Source: Oscillospiraceae bacterium | GTDB lineage: Bacteria; Bacillota; Clostridia; Oscillospirales; Oscillospiraceae | Assembly (NCBI GenBank): GCA_016295615.1 | Contig: JAEDKW010000030.1 | Coordinates: 1 to 11,346 of the forward strand | DNA length: 11,346 nt | Direction of reading: 5' to 3' | Shown here: positions 5,937-11,346 of the stretch, piece after piece | Numbering within the stretch: the first letter of the stretch is position 1 | How the letters are laid out: every line of letters starts with the position of its first letter | Translations under genes and position numbers: made by a program | Notes under the pieces: model-generated | Database searches by the model: none | Told to the model about the DNA's origin: nothing | The model's input: only the letters and a program-made list of their open reading frames with translations

Positions 5937-7117
5937 TCGTTTCCTCCTCCGGCCGCCCGTTCGGCGGCGTCGTTTTCGATCTGCTGGCGTCTGGTCTGCT
6001 CGCGGTAGAGCGCGGCGCGGGCAAGCTCCACCTCGTCCTGCAGGTCGATGTCGTCCCACACGACCTCAAACGCACAGCCGTAGCCGTGCATCCGCAGCCA
6101 CAGCCTGCAAACACGCTCGACAACGGGCGTAAGCGTGCGCCGCAGCGCGGCAAGCTCGCTTGTGAGCATATCCGCCTGCTGAGAGCTCATGCGCTCCGTG
6201 GACGACCAGTTCAGTCCCAGCATAAACGGCGGCAGTCCCGTTTTCGCCACCAGCTGCTCCAGGATCTGGCGCACCGGCACCTCACTGTCGAGGATCCGGT
6301 TATCCGCGCCGATGGCTTTGATGGACACATCGCCCACCGACACGAAATCGTGCACGCTCCCGTCGCGCCCGGCACGCATCGCGCCGGACCATGCGCTCGC
6401 GATCTGCTCGGCGCGCTGCTGCGCCGTGTCGTGGTCAAGCTCGCCGTCCTGCGGCTTGTAGGTGACGGCAAAGCGCACGTTGCCGCAGCGCTCCCAGTTC
6501 TTGCCCATCGCGTCGTAGATCTTCACCAGCAGCTCCGTCAGATACGGCATCGAGCGCAGCAGCGACACGCCGTAGGGATTGTCCGATTCGGGATGCAGCG
6601 GCGTGAAGAGCAGCAGCTCCTGCCTCGGCAGCGGCGCAAGCTGACCGCGATTGTCCCGCGCGCAGAGCCTGAAGTCGAGCGGATGCTCGCCCTCCCGGAT
6701 CTCCACCTGCTCGCACCTCGCGCACAGCACCGCGGCGATGTCGCGTCCGTCTCCGCGCGGCACGATCTCGCCCACCGCGCGTCCGCAGGTCAGAAGCGAA
6801 TCGAGATAGCTGTCGAGAAACGCGTTGAAGCCGATCTGTCCTCGTCCGGTGCAGACGGTTCTCAGGAACTCCGCAAGCGCTCCCTCCGCCGCCTTGTCCG
6901 CACACTGTACGCGCATCCCGCCGGTAAGCCGCACCAGCTTGCAGATCGCCGCATCCACCACCGGCACCGCCTCGCGTATGGTGCGGTACAGCGCCGTGTC
7001 TCCGCCGCCGAGCGGCACATAGCCTCCCAGCGCCCCGAACGGTGCGCCGCCGCTCTCGCGCAGCTGCACGGCGGTCTCACCGCCGCCTGCTCTGCGCTGT
7101 CGTTTGAACCCTCTCAT
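5933..7117 (-). CDS. Phage portal protein
   Basis: This protein of about 394 residues would form the dodecameric portal ring through which DNA is packaged and released. I chose the ATG at 7117 because GGGGAGGA lies at good spacing before it; an in-frame ATG at 7153 has no SD. Portal hallmarks include the central NWERCGNVRFAVTYKP segment, the stem region VPVRQILEQLVAKTGLPPFM ending in a Gly-Leu-Pro-Pro-Phe-Met-Leu-Gly phrase, and the following SSTERMSSQQADMLTSEL helix, all usual in this superfamily. The C-terminus is helical and charged. It lies 51 nt after the large terminase gene and overlaps the protease gene by 4 bp, the standard order terminase, portal, protease. Length is on the short side for portals, consistent with a compact version. 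Confidence 0.9.
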   Translation of the reverse strand: MRGFKRQRRAGGGETAVQLRESGGAPFGALGGYVPLGGGDTALYRTIREAVPVVDAAICKLVRLTGGMRVQCADKAAEGALAEFLRTVCTGRGQIGFNAFLDSYLDSLLTCGRAVGEIVPRGDGRDIAAVLCARCEQVEIREGEHPLDFRLCARDNRGQLAPLPRQELLLFTPLHPESDNPYGVSLLRSMPYLTELLVKIYDAMGKNWERCGNVRFAVTYKPQDGELDHDTAQQRAEQIASAWSGAMRAGRDGSVHDFVSVGDVSIKAIGADNRILDSEVPVRQILEQLVAKTGLPPFMLGLNWSSTERMSSQQADMLTSELAALRRTLTPVVERVCRLWLRMHGYGCAFEVVWDDIDLQDEVELARAALYREQTRRQQIENDAAERAAGGGNE

Positions 7118-7168
7118 TGTAAAAAAGTCCTCCCCTCTGCCGCCGAGCGGCATAAAAAGAATTGATTT

Positions 7169-8428
7169 CTACCGCGCCGCACGCTCCACACAGCGCACGG
7201 CAAGCGCGCCGCCGTCCTTTTTCCCGAGCGACATGGCGAAATAGCGCATATCGTCCATTGCGTGATCGTTTTCCTTCCTCGGCATGTCGCGCCCGCTGCC
7301 GCCGTTTTCCCAGCAGTAGAGCGCCATCTCGCGCAGCGTGTTTTCACAGCCGCTGCAGATCGCGATCTTCCCCTCCTTGAGAAGGCTCGCCGTCACGCGG
7401 AGCCCGTCGCTGACGTTGTTGTTCGCCCGCGCGACCGGGAAGCCCGCGCGCTTCGCCTCCTCGATAAAGCTTGCCGCCGACGGGTCGATGATGACCTTCT
7501 CCACCGTCTCGCCCTGCGTAAACGCCGAAAGGTCGCGCAGATACTCCGCGTCCGTCTTCTGCCGTCCCTCCTTGCGCGAGTCGAAGTAGTACTCCCTCGC
7601 GCGGTACCACACGCCGTCCCTGAGCGCCCACAGCCCGAAGCTCGTGGGATTGACCGTTCCGTAATCCACGGACACCCTCACCCGCTCCCACGGCTTGTCC
7701 GGCACGGCGCGGCAGTCGCGCGCGGGCTCAAAAAAGTCGTAAATCAGGCCCTGCGCCGCCGTCCACTCGCCCAGCACGAACCTTCGGTAGAACGTGCCGC
7801 TGTACGCGCGTTCATAGCGCGCCCTGATGCGTTCTGAGAGCGCGGGGTTATCCTCCATCGTAAAGTGCAGGTACAACGCGTGTCGCTCCTGTGCCTTTTG
7901 GATCCACTCGCGGTAAAACCAGTGCTGCGGACCCTCGGGATTGCAGTTGAACCACAGCTTGCTGCCCGCGACCGAGCAGCGTGCGCACGCCTGCTCCACA
8001 AACGAGCGCGGCATCAGCGCCGCCTCGTCGAACAGCGCGCCGGCGAGCGTCACACCCTGAATGAGCGCGGCGCTTCCCTCGTCGCGTCCGCCGTAAAGAT
8101 AAAACCGGTTTTCGCGCGCGCCGCGCCGCACGAGCAGCAGATTTTCGCTCCGCTTCTCCTCGCAGGAAAAACCCAGCTTCTGCAGCCGCGGTACGATCTC
8201 GCGCAGCACGTTGCGCCGCAGTGAGGTGATCGTCTTGCCGCACAGCGCAAACTGCTCGCCGCGAAAGCGCGCCGCCGCCCACAGGAAAAACCCGATGCCC
8301 AGCGAGAGCGTCTTTCCGCTTCTCACCGCGCCGTCGCAGATGACGGCGTCGCAGCCCGCATACCGGCTTTGACACCACCACGTCATCGCAAGCCTCTGCT
8401 TGGGGGAAAAGCGCGTCAGCTTCGTCAA
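7169..8428 (-). CDS. Terminase large subunit (PBSX/XtmB-like packaging motor)
   Basis: This 419-residue protein is the ATPase-nuclease that pumps DNA into the prohead and cuts it. A Q-type FSPKQ motif (7-11), Walker A GAVRSGKT (33-40), Walker B ALFDE (131-135) and a coupling-motif region LWFNCNPEGP (158-167) mark the ATPase. The RNase H-like nuclease shows VSVDYGTVNP (Asp255), VIIDPS (Asp315) and DHAMDD (Asp388, Asp392-393). All expected acidic residues are present, so it looks active. It starts with TTG at 8428, overlapping the small terminase stop as TTGA, with a GGAGG SD 7-9 nt upstream. The length matches the compact XtmB-like group common in Firmicutes prophages. Confidence 0.96.
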   Translation of the reverse strand: MTKLTRFSPKQRLAMTWWCQSRYAGCDAVICDGAVRSGKTLSLGIGFFLWAAARFRGEQFALCGKTITSLRRNVLREIVPRLQKLGFSCEEKRSENLLLVRRGARENRFYLYGGRDEGSAALIQGVTLAGALFDEAALMPRSFVEQACARCSVAGSKLWFNCNPEGPQHWFYREWIQKAQERHALYLHFTMEDNPALSERIRARYERAYSGTFYRRFVLGEWTAAQGLIYDFFEPARDCRAVPDKPWERVRVSVDYGTVNPTSFGLWALRDGVWYRAREYYFDSRKEGRQKTDAEYLRDLSAFTQGETVEKVIIDPSAASFIEEAKRAGFPVARANNNVSDGLRVTASLLKEGKIAICSGCENTLREMALYCWENGGSGRDMPRKENDHAMDDMRYFAMSLGKKDGGALAVRCVERAAR

Positions 8429-8733
8429 GGTTCTCCCTCCGCCCCGGCTTCCTCGAGTGCGCGGAAGAATGCGTCGGCTTCCTCCGAATCCATGCCGCCG
8501 CCGAGCAGCTCATAGAGCGCCTGCAGCGCCTTCACGCGGTCAACGAATTTGATCTCCACGCTGCCTGCGCTGTTTCTCCGGAACTCCGACACCGCGCCGA
8601 GGTCAAGCCTCTGGATCGTCTCACGCGAGGGCTGCTCGAGATACGCAAGCGCAACGGCGGCGCTCGGTCTGCTGCATGCGATCCTCCAAAGCTGACGGAT
8701 CACATCGCCGCGCCCGAGTTCCTTTTCTGCCAT
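8425..8733 (-). CDS. Short terminase small subunit-like protein, no DNA-binding domain seen
   Basis: This 102-residue protein starts at the ATG at 8733 (MAEKELGRGDVIRQLWRIA), with GGAG 9 nt upstream. The middle and C-terminal part reads LDLGAVSEFRRNSAGSVEIK and then FVDRVKALQALYELLGGG. That 'DR-KAL--L--LLG' pattern is the C-terminal oligomerisation part of XtmA/Terminase_2-like small terminases. The usual N-terminal helix-turn-helix that recognises the packaging site is absent; only about 45 residues precede the conserved part. Its stop overlaps the large terminase start, which supports a functional pair. Short small terminases lacking a DNA-binding domain are known from clostridial prophages and from the RcGTA gene transfer agent, where packaging is largely sequence-independent. 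Whether that applies here is inference. It is the first gene of the operon. Confidence 0.72.
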   Translation of the reverse strand: MAEKELGRGDVIRQLWRIACSRPSAAVALAYLEQPSRETIQRLDLGAVSEFRRNSAGSVEIKFVDRVKALQALYELLGGGMDSEEADAFFRALEEAGAEGEP

Positions 8734-8785
8734 TTTTTCACGCTCCAAACCATCTGTTTCACCTCTCCCGCGCACCCGCCGTTTT

Positions 8786-8805
8786 GTTGCACAGACCGGT
8801 GCAAC
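8786..8805. promoter_or_regulatory. Perfect inverted repeat upstream of small terminase gene
   Basis: GTTGCAC and GTGCAAC form perfect 7-bp arms around a 6-bp spacer, 53-72 bp before the start of the first phage gene. This is a plausible operator for a dimeric regulator of the late operon, or a leader hairpin in its mRNA. No known motif is recognised. Confidence 0.45.
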
Positions 8806-8810
8806 GCTCC

Positions 8811-8828
8811 GCGGAAAAGTTTTTCCGC
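8811..8828. promoter_or_regulatory. Second perfect inverted repeat upstream of small terminase gene
   Basis: GCGGAAAA and TTTTCCGC pair perfectly around a 2-bp centre. The repeat begins 5 bp from the end of the 8786-8805 repeat. There is no U-run on either side, so it is not a terminator. Two adjacent dyads in the only gap between the phage operon and the permease point to protein binding that controls one or both. Confidence 0.42.
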
Positions 8829-8887
8829 CCGGACTCCTTCTTTTATCGTTTAATTTTCCTAAACAGTGCTATGATTTTTGTTGCTTT

Positions 8888-8916
8888 TTGACAAATTCAC
8901 AGTTTTTTCATATTTT
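8888..8916 (+). promoter_or_regulatory. Sigma-A-type promoter for the amino acid permease gene
   Basis: TTGACA (8888-8893), a 17-bp spacer, then TATTTT (8911-8916), in AT-rich DNA. Transcription would start near 8923 and leave a leader of about 120 nt before the permease start. The -35 box lies over a minus-strand TTGTCA (8894-8889), but no good -10 follows that on the minus strand. Confidence 0.7.
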
Positions 8917-8931
8917 GCGCTTTAGTGTATT

Positions 8932-9025
8932 GAACTTTTTGACGGAATATGGTAAGCTTCTTGTCAAGTTCCCGGTACTTTTTCAGTCCGGGAACAAATT
9001 TTGAACAGGCGGAAAACTCTGTTCC
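8932..9025 (+). promoter_or_regulatory. Structured permease leader with competing hairpins
   Basis: The leader holds GTTCCCGG (8968-8975) pairing with CCGGGAAC (8988-8995), extendable inside by ACT/AGT across one bulged T. It also holds GAACAG (9003-9008) pairing with CTGTTC (9019-9024), just before the SD. Alternatives exclude these: GAACTT plus GAC (8932-8943) can pair with GTCAAGTTC (8963-8971), and GGAACA (8991-8996) with TGTTCC (9020-9025). No riboswitch or T-box consensus is recognised. Confidence 0.45.
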
Positions 9026-9045
9026 GTCAACAAGGAGTGAAACCA

Positions 9046-10476
9046 TTGGAAAGCAAAATGGAACAACGCTACGGTCTGCCGACCGCCATCTCCATGGTCA
9101 TCGGCATCGTGATCGGTTCCGGCGTCTTTATCAAGGGCGGTAAGGTTCTGGCGCTGACGAAGGGCAACATGGCTCAGGGCGTCCTGGTCGTCGGTATCGT
9201 CGGTCTGATCTGCATCATCTGCTCTCTTGCCTTTGCCGAACTCGGCTCCAAATACCAGAAGATCAACGGTATCGTTGACTATGCCGAAATTGCGCTCGGA
9301 CCCAAGTATGCCTATTATGTCGGCTGGTTTATGACCACGATCTACTATCCGTGTCTTGCGGCGATGCTTGCGTTCTTTTCCGCCGTCTTTTTCTGCGAGC
9401 TTTGCGGCATTCCGGCGCTGGACTTCTTTGTCACCGGCACCGTCTCGTCCCAGTCGCTCGGTCTCGGCGCGGGCTTCCTGATGATCGGCTACGGCATCAA
9501 TATGCTTTCCCCGAAGCTCGCCGGCAAGCTGCAGGTCTCCATGACCGTCATTAAGCTCGTCCCGCTGATCCTCATGGCAGTCGTCGGCACGATCGTCGGT
9601 CTCTCCACCGGTGCCACCGCCAACGTGCTCGACTACGTCAACACCGCCGACTATGCCGCCGCCGTGGAGGGCACCACCTCCTTCCAGGCCGTATTCTCCG
9701 GCGTTGCCTCCTTTGCGTTTGCGTATGAGGGCTGGATCATCGCCACCTCCATCAACTCCGAGCTCAAAAATCCCAAGCGCGACCTTCCGCTCGCTCTGAT
9801 CGTGGGCGCTTTGTTCTGCACCGTCCTTTACTGCGTATACATCTTTGCCATGAGCTGCGTGGGCGATGTTCCCACCATCATCGGCACCTGGCCGCTCGGC
9901 GAATCTCTGCCGCGCATCGCCTTTTCCAAGATTTTCGGCGGCGTCATCGGCACCATCGTGTATGCGTTCATTGCCGTGGGCTGCCTCGGCGTGATGAACG
10001 GTCTGATCATGGGCTCCTGCCGCGGTCTGTATTCTCTGTCCGCGCGCGGTCTCGGTCCCAAGCCCGGTTTCTTCGGCAAGGTGGATGAGCAGAATAACTT
10101 CGTCATCAAGTCCTCCATTTTCGGCATGATCATGGGCGGCTTCTGGTACGCATGGACGGCGATCATGTGGATGTACGGTCCCGACTTTATGGGCGGGCTT
10201 CACAACTGCATGTGGCTTGCCTGGGAGCCGGACGAGATCTCCATCATCAACCTCTACGCCATGTATATCCCCATGTTCATCGCACTGATCGTCAAGGACA
10301 AGGAGGGCGGCTTCTTCAAGCGCTTCGTCATTCCCGTTCTTGCGACCGCGTGCTGCGTATTCATGTGCTACTGCTGCTGGGTCGGCAAGGGTTATCAGCA
10401 GGTCATCGGCTACCTGATCTTCCTCGCCGTCGTGCTGCTCATCGGTCGTGCCTTTTACTGCCCCAAAGAGAAATAA
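9046..10476 (+). CDS. APC-superfamily amino acid permease
   Basis: This is a 476-residue integral membrane protein with about 12 predicted hydrophobic segments, the size of the APC family. Residues 18-29 (VIGIVIGSGVFI) carry the Gly-Ser-Gly unwound TM1 motif that binds the substrate carboxyl and amino groups. The TM6 region AFAYEGWIIATS (Glu228 in YEGW), followed by LKNPKRDLPLA, is typical of the LAT/SteT-like branch, which moves or exchanges neutral amino acids such as Ser/Thr at the cytoplasmic membrane. The start is the TTG at 9046, with AAGGAG exactly 8 nt before it; the next ATG (9058) is too far from the SD. It has its own promoter and structured leader and ends at a hairpin terminator. 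It looks like a host gene, not phage cargo. The substrate cannot be fixed from sequence. Confidence 0.92.
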   Translation: MESKMEQRYGLPTAISMVIGIVIGSGVFIKGGKVLALTKGNMAQGVLVVGIVGLICIICSLAFAELGSKYQKINGIVDYAEIALGPKYAYYVGWFMTTIYYPCLAAMLAFFSAVFFCELCGIPALDFFVTGTVSSQSLGLGAGFLMIGYGINMLSPKLAGKLQVSMTVIKLVPLILMAVVGTIVGLSTGATANVLDYVNTADYAAAVEGTTSFQAVFSGVASFAFAYEGWIIATSINSELKNPKRDLPLALIVGALFCTVLYCVYIFAMSCVGDVPTIIGTWPLGESLPRIAFSKIFGGVIGTIVYAFIAVGCLGVMNGLIMGSCRGLYSLSARGLGPKPGFFGKVDEQNNFVIKSSIFGMIMGGFWYAWTAIMWMYGPDFMGGLHNCMWLAWEPDEISIINLYAMYIPMFIALIVKDKEGGFFKRFVIPVLATACCVFMCYCCWVGKGYQQVIGYLIFLAVVLLIGRAFYCPKEK

Positions 10477-10491
10477 ATGCCCATAGCCGGC

Positions 10492-10537
10492 AAAAAAAAT
10501 CAGCATCCGTATGGTTACGATCATACGGATGCTGTTT
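10492..10537. terminator. Bidirectional intrinsic terminator between convergent genes
   Basis: A perfect 13-bp stem, CAGCATCCGTATG (10501-10513) with CATACGGATGCTG (10522-10534), encloses an 8-nt loop. On the minus strand it is followed by T8 (10499-10492), a strong terminator for the phosphatase gene. On the plus strand TTTCGCTTT follows, a weaker terminator for the permease. Confidence 0.88.
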
Positions 10538-10605
10538 CGCTTTATGGACGCCCAATTTGCCGGAACTCTTTTTTATCGCGTTTTATCGTTTTTGTTTCTT
10601 ATCGC

Positions 10606-11256
10606 TCACTCGATCAGCAGCTTCTTCAGCTCCTTCACGGAGTCCGCAATCACCGCCGCGCCGGCGGCTTCAAGCTGCCGCCTTGAGCGGAATCCCCAGC
10701 TCACGGAGATACACGGCAGACCCGCGTTTTTCGCCGTCTGCACGTCCACCTCGCTGTCGCCGACATAGACCGCACGGCTCGCCGCCGCGCCCATCTCCTC
10801 CAGCGCGGCAAGCACCATGTCGGGATACGGCTTGCAGCGCCTGCCCTCTCGCTCGCCGACAGCAAGCGTCGGCAGCGCTCCGAAATGCCGCTCGCTGAGC
10901 GTCTTCACTGCGCCGTCCGGCTTGTTCGACACGATCGCAACACGGATACCGTGCGCGCCGAGCGTGGAAAACAGCTCCAAAATGCCGTCGTACGGCTTCG
11001 TCCTGACCTGACAGTGCGCGGCATAGTACGGCTTGTAGAGCGCAAGTGCCTGCTGCACCTGCTCCTCGCTGCTGCCCTCCGGCAGAGCGCGCCTGATGAG
11101 CATATACGCGCCGTTGCCCACAAAGGCTCTCACTTCTCCGCGCGTCCGCTCGGGGTATCCGAAGGCGCGCAGCGTGTGATTCACGCTCTCATACATATCC
11201 TCCAGCGTGTCGAGGACCGTCCCGTCCATGTCAAATAAAACCGACTGATAGCGCAT
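10606..11256 (-). CDS. HAD-superfamily phosphatase, phosphoglycolate phosphatase-like
   Basis: This 216-residue soluble enzyme belongs to HAD subfamily IA. Motif I is FDMDGTVLDT with nucleophile Asp9 and acid/base Asp11. The helical C1 cap spans about residues 16-85. Motif II is Ser110 in IVSNKP, motif III is Lys142 in RRCKPYPDM, and motif IV is YVGDSEVDVQTA with Asp167 and Asp171. All catalytic residues are present. The SNKP and GDSEVD phrases and the length fit Gph-type enzymes, which remove phosphate from 2-phosphoglycolate formed during DNA repair; related members act on pyrophosphate (PpaX) or sugar phosphates, so the substrate is open. The ATG at 11256 has a GGGAG/AAAGG SD. It has its own consensus promoter and shares a terminator with the convergent permease gene. 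It is a typical host housekeeping gene. Confidence 0.9.
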   Translation of the reverse strand: MRYQSVLFDMDGTVLDTLEDMYESVNHTLRAFGYPERTRGEVRAFVGNGAYMLIRRALPEGSSEEQVQQALALYKPYYAAHCQVRTKPYDGILELFSTLGAHGIRVAIVSNKPDGAVKTLSERHFGALPTLAVGEREGRRCKPYPDMVLAALEEMGAAASRAVYVGDSEVDVQTAKNAGLPCISVSWGFRSRRQLEAAGAAVIADSVKELKKLLIE

Positions 11257-11296
11257 GCGCTCCCGACCTTTCTCTTAAGTAACGTTGTTTTCCGCC

Positions 11297-11325
11297 ATTA
11301 TAATGCGCGCCGGTCAAATGTGCAA
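11297..11325 (-). promoter_or_regulatory. Sigma-A promoter for the HAD phosphatase gene
   Basis: Reading leftwards, TTGCAC (11325-11320), a 17-bp spacer, then the perfect -10 box TATAAT (11302-11297). The start of transcription is expected near 11290, about 35 nt before the ATG at 11256. Confidence 0.82.
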
Positions 11326-11346
11326 GCGCACCGCCGCGCATCGCAA

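Noticed and set aside
5937..6059. N-terminal extension of the protease gene to 6059
   Set aside because: It would overlap the portal gene extensively and encode an Arg-rich antiphase translation. The ATG at 5936 has a strong SD and the ATGA overlap.
207..8733. Tailocin (headless phage-tail bacteriocin) interpretation
   Set aside because: Intact-looking large terminase, portal, prohead protease and major capsid genes indicate a DNA-packaging head.
8700..8753. 17-codon open frame with an AGAGG SD overlapping the small terminase start
   Set aside because: It could be a leader peptide, but it is short, has no recognisable content and could arise by chance. The ATG at 8733 gives the conserved protein.
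8776..9000. Phage attachment site at the phage/host junction
   Set aside because: No tRNA gene, integrase or second copy of any segment is visible in this window, so an att site cannot be supported here.
8932..9045. T-box or known amino acid riboswitch in the permease leader
   Set aside because: The leader is too short for a T-box, and no T-box antiterminator sequence or other riboswitch core was found by eye.
8983..10524. Minus-strand open frame of 513 codons opposite the permease
   Set aside because: His/Asp/Gly-rich low-complexity translation with no domain. The plus strand encodes a clear membrane permease with promoter and SD.

Overview
The window is GC-rich DNA with strong Shine-Dalgarno (SD) sequences of the AGGAGG type, several TTG starts and tightly overlapping genes. 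This suggests a GC-rich clostridial Firmicute, for example an Oscillospirales-like gut bacterium. The genus cannot be named from the sequence.

Positions 1-8733, all on the minus strand, hold the head and neck genes and the first tail genes of a contractile-tailed phage, in canonical order. Reading from 8733 leftwards: short small terminase, large terminase, portal, prohead protease with a Cys/His cluster and a helical tail, a capsid decoration-like protein, major capsid protein, two head-tail connector-type proteins, a probable tail terminator, tail sheath, tail tube, and a tail assembly chaperone. The chaperone is made in two forms through what looks like a programmed -1 frameshift. A further gene starts at a TTG at 210 and runs off the left edge. 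Most junctions are 1-8 bp overlaps or gaps under 60 bp, so this is one translationally coupled late operon. The sheath and tube mean a contractile tail. The terminases, portal, protease and capsid mean a DNA-filled head, so this is a prophage or a gene-transfer-agent-like particle, not a headless tailocin. No integrase, repressor, replication, lysis or att site is visible.

Positions 8734-9045 are an AT-rich divergent intergenic region. It holds two perfect inverted repeats upstream of the small terminase gene, a near-consensus sigma-A promoter reading rightwards, and a structured leader of about 120 nt before a permease gene.

Positions 9046-11346 look like ordinary host chromosome. An APC-family amino acid permease (plus strand) and a HAD phosphatase of the phosphoglycolate phosphatase type (minus strand, with its own consensus promoter at the right edge) converge on a shared hairpin terminator.

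The most notable points are: the three-part frameshift cassette (SD-like element, A7 slippery run, perfect 11-bp stem) that fuses the chaperone to a zinc-ribbon-containing extension; the abrupt start of the structural operon beside host genes with a small terminase that lacks a DNA-binding domain; and the competing hairpins in the permease leader.
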